Shown one piece after another: positions 18,117 through 27,120 of a stretch of DNA of 64,000 nucleotides (its first letter is position 1; each line of letters starts with the position of its first letter). Source of the DNA: Lapidilactobacillus luobeiensis (GTDB taxonomy: Bacteria; Bacillota; Bacilli; Lactobacillales; Lactobacillaceae); the NCBI RefSeq assembly GCF_024345205.1, contig NZ_BROC01000009.1:46002-110001 (forward strand), given 5' to 3'. Position numbers and translations under genes: made by a program. The notes under the pieces are model-generated. The model worked only from the letters and a program-made list of their open reading frames with translations, did no database searches and had not been told where the DNA came from.

Positions 18117-18253
18117 AACGGAACAGACACCACCCCTGAATGATCTGTTAAGAAATCATTATGCTTGCGTGATTTGCTAGCATGAAAGGCCCGCCTATCA
18201 GCCAGTTGTGCTAAAATCTGGGTAGATAGTGAGTGGAAAGAAGGCCGACCGAA

Positions 18254-20596
18254 ATGGCGGATCGTTTGATTCCTAAAACAGCAACCAACTTAAAGACCGG
18301 TTTGACTGCCGCACAAGTTGCAGATAAGACCGCGGCCGGTCAAACCAACGTCCAGATCAAGAAATTATCGCGATCGATCCCGCAGATCATTGGCGCTAAT
18401 TTGTTCACGCTATTCAATTTGCTTAATTTGGTGATTGCAATCTTGATTTTCATGACTGGCTCCTATCGTAATCTCTTTTTCATGGGACCGGTGTTGGTCA
18501 ATATTGTTATTGGTAGTTATCAAGAGATCCGGGCTAAATTGCGGATCGATCGTTTGAATATGGTCAATCAGCAAACGCTGACGGTCCTACGAGATGGGCA
18601 GTCGCAGCAGGTCGCCTTAGAAGCCTTGGTGTTAGATGATCTGGTCCTATTGAAACGGGGCGAGACGGTGCCGGCCGATGGGATCGTGCAGCAAACGACG
18701 GGATTGCAAGTGGATGAATCCGGACTGACCGGCGAAGCGGACTCTATTGCTAAAAAATCGCAAGATCCAGTTTATTCTGGTAGTTTCGTTGTCGCGGGAC
18801 AAGGGTTGATCCAATTGACTCAGGTCGGACTACAAAGTTTTACGGCGCAATTGTCTAACGCGGTCAGTCAGAAAAAGCCGCGGTTAAGTGTGTTATTACG
18901 GATCATCAATCGGATCATTCGCGTGTTGACTTATACGATCATACCGCTGGGATTGCTCTTGTTTTTCCGGACCTATGGTAAAAGTGGCAGTTTCAATGAC
19001 GCGATTTTGGGCACGGCGGCTTCAGTGATCGGGATGATCCCTGAAGGGTTAGTGCTGTTGACGTCGATCGCCTTGGCGACGGGCGCCTATAATTTGACGA
19101 AGAAACGGATCTTAGTCCGGTCATTGAACGCGATCGAGACTTTGGCGCGGGTGGACACGCTTTGTTTGGATAAAACCGGGACGATCACCACTGGGCAACT
19201 GACGGTCAAACGGGTCTTGCCGATCGCCGCTGATCAGGTCGCGACCGTGACTGCGGTGGCCAGTAAGATCGTCGCGGCGACGGCGGAACAGAACGCGACC
19301 GCTCAAGCGATCCAAGCATTAGCAGTGCCGCCGCTCAAAGTCGATGTTGCGGAGGTATTGCCTTTTTCCTCTGAGACGAAGGCATCTGGCTTTGTGACGA
19401 CTAAAGGCGTTCGCTACTTAATGGGCGCGCCGGCATTTATTATTCATGATTTTCATGGCCCGCTGAAACAGCAGGCGCAGGATGCGGCGGCAGCAGGCTA
19501 TCGTGTTTTGGCCGTGGTCGCGGAGCAAGCACAAGTGGCGCAAGAGGTCTTAGGCCTGATCCTGATCGCTGATCAAGTGCGACCGCAGGCTAAAGGTACT
19601 TTTGATTATTTACGTAGCCAAGGCGTGGCTTTAAAAATCATTTCTGGCGATGACCCAGTCACAGTCGTTAATGTAGCGCGCCAAGCAGGTATCGAAGGTG
19701 CGGCGGCCTATGTGGATATGAGTAGTTTGCCCGCTGAAAGTGACTATCAAGTTTTAGCCCAACGTTATCAGGTTTTCGGACGCGTTCGTCCAGAACAAAA
19801 AGCCAAATTGATCAAGGCGATGCAGGCCAATGGGTTGACCGTGGGGATGACCGGCGATGGGGTCAATGATGTTTTGGCGATGCGCCAATCTGATTGTAGT
19901 ATCGCGATGGCTGGAGAAAGTGAGGCGGCGGAGGCTACCGCGAATTTCGTGCTACTGGATCATAATTTTGAGTCTTTGTTATTTATGTTGAACGAAGGAC
20001 GCCGGGTGATCAATAACGTGGAACGAGTCGCTTCATTATATTTGATCAAAACGATTTATTCCGTGGTACTCTCTTTGTTCTTCATTATCTTAGGCACCGT
20101 TTATCCTTTTCAATTGTCGCAACTGACTCCGGTCAACGCTTTGACCGTGGGCATCCCCACTTTCTTTTTGGCGTTGGAGCCGAATTATCGCCCGCCAGCC
20201 GGACGTTTCATGCGTAATGTGATGGAGATCGCCGCGCCAGCCGCGATCTGCGATATCTTGCTCTTGATCGGGATCAGCGTGGTTGGGCATTTCAATAATT
20301 GGCAGTATTTGGCTACTTCGACCATGTCTGTTTTCGCGATCGGTGCGATCGGTTTTTGCGCCTTGTTGGCGATCAGTCGGCCGTACGTCGGGCGCAAATT
20401 ATTATTGATCGGTCTGTCGATCCTCACTTTTCTGGCGACCTTTATTTTTAGCACGACTATTTTCGGTCTTCAAGCTATTTTGACTTGGCCATATGTTTGG
20501 TATTATCTTGGCCTACTTTTGCTGGCGTGGCCGCTCTTCTTATTCATGCGCGAAGTCTTAGGTCGACGCGTTTTCAGTAAAGTAAAATGGCGTTGA
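18254..20596 (+). CDS. Cation-transporting P-type ATPase, CtpE-like
   Basis: 780-residue membrane pump. Actuator motif TGEAD near residue 156, phosphorylation motif DKTGT with Asp306, hinge TGDGVND near residue 535, and about ten membrane segments. The N-terminal GLTAAQV..GQTN..SRS..QIIGANLFTLFNLLN pattern resembles CtpE-type ATPases, for which calcium uptake has been proposed; ion specificity here is inference. ATG 18254 has AGAAGG nine bases upstream; a GTG at 18233 is the alternative. It is a single-gene unit ending in a strong terminator. Confidence 0.87.
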   Translation: MADRLIPKTATNLKTGLTAAQVADKTAAGQTNVQIKKLSRSIPQIIGANLFTLFNLLNLVIAILIFMTGSYRNLFFMGPVLVNIVIGSYQEIRAKLRIDRLNMVNQQTLTVLRDGQSQQVALEALVLDDLVLLKRGETVPADGIVQQTTGLQVDESGLTGEADSIAKKSQDPVYSGSFVVAGQGLIQLTQVGLQSFTAQLSNAVSQKKPRLSVLLRIINRIIRVLTYTIIPLGLLLFFRTYGKSGSFNDAILGTAASVIGMIPEGLVLLTSIALATGAYNLTKKRILVRSLNAIETLARVDTLCLDKTGTITTGQLTVKRVLPIAADQVATVTAVASKIVAATAEQNATAQAIQALAVPPLKVDVAEVLPFSSETKASGFVTTKGVRYLMGAPAFIIHDFHGPLKQQAQDAAAAGYRVLAVVAEQAQVAQEVLGLILIADQVRPQAKGTFDYLRSQGVALKIISGDDPVTVVNVARQAGIEGAAAYVDMSSLPAESDYQVLAQRYQVFGRVRPEQKAKLIKAMQANGLTVGMTGDGVNDVLAMRQSDCSIAMAGESEAAEATANFVLLDHNFESLLFMLNEGRRVINNVERVASLYLIKTIYSVVLSLFFIILGTVYPFQLSQLTPVNALTVGIPTFFLALEPNYRPPAGRFMRNVMEIAAPAAICDILLLIGISVVGHFNNWQYLATSTMSVFAIGAIGFCALLAISRPYVGRKLLLIGLSILTFLATFIFSTTIFGLQAILTWPYVWYYLGLLLLAWPLFLFMREVLGRRVFSKVKWR

Positions 20597-20607
20597 ACGT
20601 CTTGCTC

Positions 20608-20648
20608 AAAGCGACCCGCAAGCACCATGTTAAGGTGGGTCGCTTTTT
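20608..20648 (+). terminator. Intrinsic terminator of the P-type ATPase gene
   Basis: A 10-bp stem AAAGCGACCC / GGGTCGCTTT with a T-run, 11 bases after the stop codon. Confidence 0.88.
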
Positions 20649-20721
20649 AATGTTGTTTGCGCCAGGGCACTCAGGATCACGGTTGGGCGCGGTGCGCTAA
20701 AGGGGTTCGTATAAATTTCAT

Positions 20722-20750
20722 TTGTCAAGCGCTTTCAAATGTTGCATAAT
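20722..20750 (+). promoter_or_regulatory. Promoter with overlapping CcpA (cre) site
   Basis: -35 TTGTCA (20722-20727), 17 bp, -10 CATAAT (20745-20750). The spacer and -35 are covered by TGTCAAGCGCTTTCAA (20723-20738), which contains the AAGCGCTT core of a catabolite-responsive element. CcpA bound here would block RNA polymerase, so the solute-binding protein gene should be repressed by preferred sugars. Confidence 0.75.
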
Positions 20751-20790
20751 GGAGAAGGACTTTCTAAACCGAATTGAAACAGGGGTAATT

Positions 20791-22086
20791 ATGCGAAAAC
20801 ACGGCCAAAGCGCAAAATTGATTTTGCTCATTTGGGGGGCATTATTGCTAACTGCGTGTCAGCATACGGTCGCAGGTCAAGTCGATCACGCAAAACCAGT
20901 GCGGATCACTTATTGGCATCGGATGACGGGCACTTGGGCGCAGTCGCAGCAACAACTGATCGATGATTTTAATCAGTCACAGCAGAAATATCATGTCGTT
21001 GCAAAATCTTGGGGAAGTTACACAAAACTGAATAAGAAAATCAAGCAGGCAGCCAAGAAAGATGAATTACCAGTTTTGGCGCAGACACCGTACACAAATA
21101 TTGCGGATTATGTGGCGGCGGACTTGTTGCAACCATTGGATCAGGCGATGTATCAGGGCAAAAGTGCCTTATCCCATAAACAGTTGGTCGATATCAATCC
21201 TAGTTTTTTGGCGACCGGTCAATATGATGGTAAACAATATGCGCTACCATTCTCGATCTCGACGCGGATCCTTTATTACAACCAAGCCTTACTTGATAAG
21301 TATCAATTGCAAGTGCCAACAACTTGGGACGAGCTTTTGCGCACCGCTAAAAAAGCACGATCCCTAGGACTTGTGCCGATCGCCATGGATCACTCACCAG
21401 ATCTGGAATTGGAGAGTATGGCTTTTGGTATTGATCAACAGCCGATCGATTCGCAGTTGCACGTCAATATCAATTCTTCGGCGAATCAGCAACTGACGCG
21501 GATGATCAGTCAAGCCACACAAACAGGCTTGATCAGAGTGGCACCGGCCGATCGCTCTTTTACCTATGAGTTTCTCAAGGGAAATACGCTCTTTGGCTTC
21601 GGTTCTAGTTCGGCGATCCCAGAACTGCAACAACAAACCAAACGGTTGAGTTGGGGGACGACGATCTTACCCCAATATGGCACCAGCTCAACGAATGTTT
21701 TGGCTGGAAATGATCTGATCATTTTCAAACAGGCCTCCAAGAAACAACAAAAGGGCGCCTGGCAGTTCATGCGTTTTCTTTTGAAGAAAAAACAAGTGAC
21801 GACTTGGGCGATCGATTCTGGTTATGTGCCTGTGACTGGCTCGGCGATCCGTAGTAAGGAATATCAGGCGCTGTTGAAGGCGGAACCACAGTATGGCGCG
21901 GCTGTTAAGTCGATCAAGACCTCTTTCAAATCGCAAACATTTGTTGGTTATCAATTATATCGGGAGATCATGTTGACGACGATCACCGGCGTTCAGGCGA
22001 AACCGGAAAATCTAGAGATCGAGCAGGGGCAACTACAGAATATTACCGAGAACATCATTACATCGCATCAACAAGCCGATCATTAG
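20791..22086 (+). CDS. Sugar ABC transporter substrate-binding lipoprotein, orphan
   Basis: 431-residue family 1 extracellular solute-binding protein. N-terminal basic/hydrophobic signal and lipobox L-T-A-C with the lipidated Cys23. YWHRMTGTWAQSQQQLIDDFN near residue 45 and ALPFSISTRILYYN near residue 155 are typical of glycerol-phosphate/maltose-type sugar-binding proteins. AGGGG precedes ATG 20791. No permease or ATPase gene is adjacent, so it must share a transporter encoded elsewhere or act as a stand-alone capture protein. The cre site upstream fits a sugar role. Confidence 0.87.
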   Translation: MRKHGQSAKLILLIWGALLLTACQHTVAGQVDHAKPVRITYWHRMTGTWAQSQQQLIDDFNQSQQKYHVVAKSWGSYTKLNKKIKQAAKKDELPVLAQTPYTNIADYVAADLLQPLDQAMYQGKSALSHKQLVDINPSFLATGQYDGKQYALPFSISTRILYYNQALLDKYQLQVPTTWDELLRTAKKARSLGLVPIAMDHSPDLELESMAFGIDQQPIDSQLHVNINSSANQQLTRMISQATQTGLIRVAPADRSFTYEFLKGNTLFGFGSSSAIPELQQQTKRLSWGTTILPQYGTSSTNVLAGNDLIIFKQASKKQQKGAWQFMRFLLKKKQVTTWAIDSGYVPVTGSAIRSKEYQALLKAEPQYGAAVKSIKTSFKSQTFVGYQLYREIMLTTITGVQAKPENLEIEQGQLQNITENIITSHQQADH

Positions 22087-22127
22087 AGCAGTCAATGTCA
22101 ACGTTTATGAAATGTTTGACCATAGAG

Positions 22128-22153
22128 CCGCGCCTCGTCCGCGCGGTTTTTTT
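22128..22153 (+). terminator. Intrinsic terminator of the solute-binding protein gene
   Basis: CCGCGC / GCGCGG stem (22128-22133, 22141-22146) and seven T. The rest of the gap to 22395 holds only a likely promoter near 22350. Confidence 0.82.
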
Positions 22154-22395
22154 GTTGACGATTTCTTCATTAGATCAATGCTACATCTGATCAATGCTTC
22201 GCCGATCAAAACGTGCGCGGAGAGGACCGCACCCTTGCTGTCGGAGTGTGCCGTCTGCTCGTCAGTTGGTTGTCTTGATTGGGCCCACGACACTGGCATT
22301 GGTGATCATTGGACACTGCTCATGGTAATTTAGCGATTTTCAGGGAAATTATGGTATGCTAGGGGAGTCAAAAGTTAGGGATAGGAGTTTTTCAG

Positions 22396-23136
22396 ATGAA
22401 GATGTCTGTTGCGCAATTTCAAGCAGCGTTAAAAGAGCAGGAGCCAGAATTACGGATCGTGACGCTACCGGCAACTGGTGATCATGATGCGGCGTTTTTC
22501 CAAAAGGTGGCCGCGGCGCTGTTGACTCAAGCGGCTGATCTATTGGATGAGGGCCGCTTGGGTTATGCAAGCTACGCGCTGGGCGGTGAACCGGCGGCGG
22601 AATTTAGCGTGGAGCTTAGCCCCGTCAATTTACCGATGGCCGATTATAAAAAGGTCAATCAATTTTTCACTGATGAGACGGCGCCAGTCGCGTTGAATCT
22701 CTATTTGGTGACCAGAGCTGAGCACCTGAACGTGTCCCATTTTCATATTGATCTTTTGGGCAGTAGCGAAGCCGACCTGACAAGTTATCAAGAGTCCGCC
22801 GCCATGATCATGGCGGCAAATTGGACCAAGATCGTGGCCAACTTCCAGAATCCACCAGCACCGAAAACACCAACGCCGATCGTAAAAACCACGACCAAGA
22901 AAGCCGCAACAAGTAAGAAGACCACCAAAAAAGCATCAGCGAAGAAAACAACCACCAAAAAGACCGGGGCGAAGAAGGCCACGACCAAGCGGGCCGCCAC
23001 GAAGAAAACAGCGACTAAAACAACTGCAGTAAAAAAAGCGACGACCAAAAAAGCTGCCCCCAAAGCGGCAGTGAAAAAAACCGGTGCGACTAAAAAGATA
23101 ACCGGCAAACAAGCGACCACCAAAACAACGAAATAA
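22396..23136 (+). CDS. Hypothetical protein with histone H1-like Lys/Ala/Thr tail
   Basis: 246 residues in two parts. Residues 1-155 form an acidic globular domain without a recognised family. Residues ~160-246 are a Lys/Thr/Ala repeat (TTKKA, KKTTTKK, KKATTK units) like eukaryotic histone H1 tails and bacterial nucleoid or RNA-binding tails; it should be strongly basic and disordered. AGGAG eight bases before ATG 22396. The next gene (CmpB-like) begins 10 bases after the stop, so they form an operon. DNA or RNA binding is inferred from the tail only. Confidence 0.75.
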   Translation: MKMSVAQFQAALKEQEPELRIVTLPATGDHDAAFFQKVAAALLTQAADLLDEGRLGYASYALGGEPAAEFSVELSPVNLPMADYKKVNQFFTDETAPVALNLYLVTRAEHLNVSHFHIDLLGSSEADLTSYQESAAMIMAANWTKIVANFQNPPAPKTPTPIVKTTTKKAATSKKTTKKASAKKTTTKKTGAKKATTKRAATKKTATKTTAVKKATTKKAAPKAAVKKTGATKKITGKQATTKTTK

Positions 23137-23146
23137 GGAGGCCGGC

Positions 23147-23929
23147 ATGAGTGAGCAAGTTTTTACCGAAGTGGTTTTACAATTCTTCATTTATGCGTTG
23201 ATCGGCTGGCTTTGGGAAACTGGACTGAAGGCGGTCAAGGAACATCGTTTTGTGGACACGGGCTTTCTGATCGGGCCGATCACGCCGATCTATGGCTTCG
23301 GCGTCGTTGGGGTGGTGTATTTGTTGCGCCCCTGGCAAAATCAAGTGGTGCTACTGTTTATTCTAGCCACGCTTCTAGTGACCGCCCTGGAATATTTGAC
23401 CGGCTTCTTGCTGGAGAAAATGTTTCACACAAAATGGTGGAATTATGCCAATGTGCCGCTAAATATTCAGGGCTATGTGGCCTTGCCGATCTCGTTGTTC
23501 TGGGGGATCTGTTGTGTGCTGATCATTAAATTCGTGCAACCGGAAGTGATGATCCTAGTCGGTCAGTTATCCCGGCGCTTCGGCTTTATTTTGCCAGTCG
23601 TATTGATTGCGATCGGGTCATTTGATTTCGGCTTCACGCTGGCCAACTTACAATCCTTCCGGGCCAAAATGCAAAAACTCAATTTGGCTATCGAAGAACG
23701 GCGCAGCGAACTCAGCACTGGTGTCGCCGGTCTGCGGCAAGATGTTCATGAGAGCTGGGATGATTTTTTGGAGAAATACCCGCAAAGGCGGGCGCATTTG
23801 ACCAACTTGAATTTCGGTCAGCGTCATTTGCTCCGGAGTTTCCCCAATATGAAAGTAGAGAATGCCAGCAATCATATGGATGAATTAAAGGAATTGGTCA
23901 ACGCGCTCCGCAAGAAACGAAAAAAATAA
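23147..23929 (+). CDS. CmpB-like putative ABC transporter permease (PF06541-type)
   Basis: 260-residue membrane protein. The N-terminal half follows the family pattern: FFIYALIGWLWET, then a DTGFLIGPITPIYGFG loop, LEYLTGFLLEKMF..WWNYANVPLNIQGYVALPISLFWG. Five to six membrane helices are followed by a charged, coiled-coil cytosolic tail. The function of this family is not established despite its transporter name. Strong AGGAGG site before ATG 23147; operon with the H1-tail protein. Confidence 0.82.
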   Translation: MSEQVFTEVVLQFFIYALIGWLWETGLKAVKEHRFVDTGFLIGPITPIYGFGVVGVVYLLRPWQNQVVLLFILATLLVTALEYLTGFLLEKMFHTKWWNYANVPLNIQGYVALPISLFWGICCVLIIKFVQPEVMILVGQLSRRFGFILPVVLIAIGSFDFGFTLANLQSFRAKMQKLNLAIEERRSELSTGVAGLRQDVHESWDDFLEKYPQRRAHLTNLNFGQRHLLRSFPNMKVENASNHMDELKELVNALRKKRKK

Positions 23930-23994
23930 GGTCCTGATTTTTGCACAGCGTTCACAGTTCGCTAAGAAGCTGAGGATCCTAAAATAAAAGAGTC

Positions 23995-24065
23995 GGGCGC
24001 CAACCTTGAGGCACTAGAAGTAAGCAATACTTTACTTATAGTAGTGATCCTCATTGTTGGCGCCC
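23995..24065. repeat. Long hairpin GGGCGCCAAC / GTTGGCGCCC
   Basis: Ten perfectly paired outer bases, then CTTGAGG/ATCCTCA and CACTAGAAGTAAG/CTTATAGTAGTG inner stems. No T-run follows directly. It heads a series of three palindromes (with P1 and P2) after the CmpB-like gene and may act as its transcript end. Confidence 0.65.
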
Positions 24066-24077
24066 GCTGATTGTAAC

Positions 24078-24190
24078 GTGCGGTACGCAACTGACTTCTG
24101 CACTTAACTGCGTCAGGCTTCCGGAAGCAGAACCTGCTTCCAAAATCCTGACTAGGTTAATACGCGAAGTCAACTCGTTGCGTACCGCAC
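24078..24190. repeat. Large palindromic repeat P1, copy 2
   Basis: Second copy of the palindrome at 7959-8074, with outer stem GTGCGGTACGCAAC / GTTGCGTACCGCAC. Relative to copy 1 both sides of the stem changed together and remain complementary. Confidence 0.85.
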
Positions 24191-24203
24191 TCTTTTTTGA
24201 AAC

Positions 24204-24316
24204 GTGCTCACCGCCCCAGTTCCCTGTGCTTAGCTACACAATTGTTTCGGAAGCAAAGTTCGGCTTCCAAAGCAATTGCTAGGCTAATGCTCGGGAGCTA
24301 CCCGGGGTGGCTCGCA
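24204..24316. repeat. Large palindromic repeat P2, copy 2
   Basis: Second copy of the palindrome at 8097-8204, 14 bases after P1, the same order as at the first site. The pair therefore moves or is copied as a unit. Confidence 0.85.
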
Positions 24317-24396
24317 CTCTGATTTGAAACAGAAAAATCAGATATGGTGTCGGCAGAATACGGCCAACCCAAGTGGTAGCGGTTATCACAGGTAGG

Positions 24397-24981
24397 TCAA
24401 GCGACGTGGAGGCGGTTCAACAAGCGTGGCCACCAGCGTTGGATCAGTTTGAATATCAGCCAACCCAGCAGGCCGCCGCTGGTGTTTAGAAGCAGATCGC
24501 TTAGATCGAAAACACGATTGCCTAAATAAAAATAATTCATGGCAAGTTGGGTACATTCAATGCTCAGTGAGGTAAGGAAGCCTAAGGCCAAATCATTGCG
24601 GAACTGCTGAAAACGGCGAACTAACAAGGGCGCTAGTAAGGTCAAGGGAGCCAACATGACCAGATTACCGAGATTTTGCGATACTTGATAGTTGAGAAAA
24701 GCGAAAGGGTCAAATTCAGTCAATAAAGTTTGCCGGCCAAAGTCGAGCTGGTGGATCGGAGAGCCGAGTGGAAAGATCAAGAAAGGGAAAACGGTCACGC
24801 TCAGTAGTAGATTCAAGTAGATCAACAGCAGGGCACTGACGCTTTGATGAGCCCAGCTGAGTTGGTTTTTGCGGAGATTACGGAGAACAAGCCAAAGCCA
24901 TAACAGAACAAAAACCGGGATCATCGCGGTGGCCTGGACTTGTAACGGTGCAATGAAATCTTGTTTAGGACCATGGATCAT
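24397..24981 (-). CDS. VanZ family protein
   Basis: 194-residue integral membrane protein with about five helices. Family marks: N-terminal hydrophobic pairs, LLSVTVFPFLIFPLG near residue 60, NLGNLVMLAPLTLLAPLL near residue 105, and the C-terminal SLSIECTQLAM...RVFDLSDLLLNTSGGLLGWL pattern. VanZ homologues confer low-level teicoplanin resistance in enterococci, but most chromosomal ones have no proven role. GAGGAG before ATG 24981. No van genes are nearby. Confidence 0.88.
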   Translation of the reverse strand: MIHGPKQDFIAPLQVQATAMIPVFVLLWLWLVLRNLRKNQLSWAHQSVSALLLIYLNLLLSVTVFPFLIFPLGSPIHQLDFGRQTLLTEFDPFAFLNYQVSQNLGNLVMLAPLTLLAPLLVRRFQQFRNDLALGFLTSLSIECTQLAMNYFYLGNRVFDLSDLLLNTSGGLLGWLIFKLIQRWWPRLLNRLHVA

Positions 24982-25342
24982 GTACTCATCTCCTCACTAG
25001 AATTGACTGATCATTATTTTTAGAGGTTAGGATCGGCAGCGCAGGCGAAATCAATTTTTTAACTGGGCTGAGCGGTTGTTTACCAATAATTAGTCTAATC
25101 ATAAGCGTTATCCAGTTGGGGTTCAAACAATAAGCCAGCGACGATCAAACAAAAACGTCGCTACCATCAGCATAGATCGTGACGTAGCGGCGTTATAACG
25201 GCCGGATTATTTTTAATTGTGCAGCACTATCAATGGTTCAGCGGGTTTGCTTTCGCTTGGTGATCTGGCGCCGCGGCAGCATTAGAAGTGTTAACGGCCC
25301 TTTTTTCGCGCCATTTTGCGCACCGGAGCTTACCTGTTCTGA
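24982..25342. other. Intergenic region between nrdF and the VanZ gene
   Basis: No gene seen. It holds an imperfect hairpin AACGTCGCTAC / GTAGCGGCGTT at about 25152-25192, possibly the transcript end of nrdF, and the VanZ promoter region. Confidence 0.45.
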
Positions 25343-26311
25343 TTAGTCTTGTCGCCCGATCTCATAGTCGCTCGTCTTCATTGCGGCGACATGGCCGAGC
25401 AAGTAGCCATTGCCAACTTGGGAGAAGAAGTCGTGATTGGCCGTCCCAGTGGAGAGACCGTTCATCACGATCGGATTGACATCATCGGCAGTGTCTGGAA
25501 ACAGCGGATCTTGCCCCAAGTTCATCAGCGCTTTATTGGCGTTATAACGGAGGAACGTTTTGACATCCTCTGTCCAGCCGACCTGATCATAAAGCGCCGC
25601 GGTATATTTCTCTTCGTTATCATAAAGATCGTAGAGTAAATTGTAGAGCCAATCCTTAAATTGACGTTGAGCCGCCGCGTCCAACTCGTTGAAACCCAGT
25701 TGGAATTTGTAGCCAATATAAGTCCCGTGGACCGACTCGTCGCGAATGATCAATTTAATGATTTCGGCGACATTGGCCAGCTTGTTGTTGCCCAAGTAAT
25801 AAAGCGGCGTATAGAAGCCAGAATAGAACAGGAAGGTTTCCAGGAAAACGCTGGCGACCTTCTTCTCCAAAGGCGTGCCTGTTTGGTAAATCGAATTGAC
25901 GAGCTCTGCTTTCCGCTGTAAATACTCATTGTGGTTGGTCCAAGTGAAAATCTCGGTGATTTCTTCACTGGTACAAAGGGTGCTAAAAATCGACGAATAG
26001 CTTTTGGCGTGGACCGATTCCATAAACTGGATATTGTTGAAAACCGCCAATTCCTGCGGTGTACGAATATCACGGCGCAGTTGCTCGATCCCGTCTTGGG
26101 ATTGCAGCGTATCCAGCAAGGTCAAGCCGCCAAAAACATGATTGACCACTGTCTTCTCGGCGGTATTCAGTCCGCGCCAGTCGTCTAAGTCGTTGGACAA
26201 AGGAATCCGCGTATCGAGCCAGAATTGCTCGGTCAGTTTCTCCCAAGTCGCCTTATCAATGGCATCCTCGATGCTGTTCCAATTGATGGCCTCGTAATAA
26301 GTCTGAACCAT
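25343..26311 (-). CDS. nrdF: Class Ib ribonucleotide reductase, radical subunit beta
   Basis: 322 residues, normal length. It holds the dimetal-tyrosyl radical cofactor that initiates deoxyribonucleotide synthesis in the NrdE partner. Visible ligands and motifs: NWNSIEDAIDKATWEKLTEQFW at the N-terminus, the FMESVHAKSYS helix, LETFLFYSGFYTPLYYLG and IRDESVHGTYIGYKFQ. ATG 26311 follows AGGAGG. Unusually it is separated from nrdE by interspersed repeat copy C (~0.74 kb), so it may depend on read-through or on its own promoter. Confidence 0.96.
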   Translation of the reverse strand: MVQTYYEAINWNSIEDAIDKATWEKLTEQFWLDTRIPLSNDLDDWRGLNTAEKTVVNHVFGGLTLLDTLQSQDGIEQLRRDIRTPQELAVFNNIQFMESVHAKSYSSIFSTLCTSEEITEIFTWTNHNEYLQRKAELVNSIYQTGTPLEKKVASVFLETFLFYSGFYTPLYYLGNNKLANVAEIIKLIIRDESVHGTYIGYKFQLGFNELDAAAQRQFKDWLYNLLYDLYDNEEKYTAALYDQVGWTEDVKTFLRYNANKALMNLGQDPLFPDTADDVNPIVMNGLSTGTANHDFFSQVGNGYLLGHVAAMKTSDYEIGRQD

Positions 26312-26376
26312 TTGTTTTCCTCCTGATGGCCGTAAGACCACGGCTAAATTAAGTTTTCTGAAGTTTGTTTTCGTGT

Positions 26377-27113
26377 GATGGCAGGGTGTGCTGGGTGGTG
26401 CGGTGACGCAACCGCCTCAGGACGTTTGTCGTGGCTGGAGCGCGGTGGGCACTGTTTTGAGCCAATCCGCAAAGACTGCGGCTTGTCTCAAAATCAGGCC
26501 TTATTCTAAGCGATAAATCGCTAAGAATAACGTCACCGCTGAGCCACACGTCCTGAGGCGGTTGCTAGGCAGAATTGAGCCGATCTGCAATCAAGGCGAA
26601 GGACTTGACGAAGTGGTTTGGCGAGCTAGAGGTCAAACGCTTACCCTTTTGGGGTGGTACCGCGATGTCAACTGATTTGGATTAGTTGGTTGGTACAGCT
26701 TGCATTGGTTGAGCATCTTTACCTGCACCTTAACAATCCTTGGGTGGAAACCAATCGATTCAGCTGGTTTACCGAGAAGTGGGTCTGTTCATCAGACAGA
26801 CTGCACTGGTGTCACCAATTTAAGGCTGGTGACCACTAACCATGGCCATCATTTGCGTGAAACTCCATCAATTGACCATAGCCTGTCAGTCGGCGTGAGT
26901 GCTCAAGCGACTGTTATAACGTTGAGCGGCTGAAGCGGAGAAATTCGGGGTGAGATCGCCGTGAAATTGTCCTTAGCGGCTGTGCCGCTTAGGACAAGGC
27001 CTGATTTTGAGACAAGCCGCGCACTTTGCGGATTGGCTCAAAACAGCGCCCACAGCGAGCTCACCCCGAATTTCGCAGCGCAAGCTGCGGCCAACCTCAA
27101 CCTACTTTTTAGT
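26377..27113 (+). repeat. Interspersed repeat, copy C (inside the nrd gene cluster)
   Basis: Full-length copy in plus orientation although the surrounding genes run on the minus strand. Arm boundaries CCGCCTCAGGACG / CGTCCTGAGGCGG. The left-arm hairpin is CTAAGCGAT / ATCGCTAAG, different from copy A but still paired. At 26651-26664 it contains GGGTGGTACCGCG, identical to the core of T-box leader RNAs; other copies deviate there. Confidence 0.88.
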
Positions 27114-27120
27114 CAAGCTA

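Noticed and set aside
17660..18143. Open frames of 105-151 codons on both strands
   Set aside because: They are products of the 114-bp tandem repeat in a non-coding element; no ribosome sites and no family.
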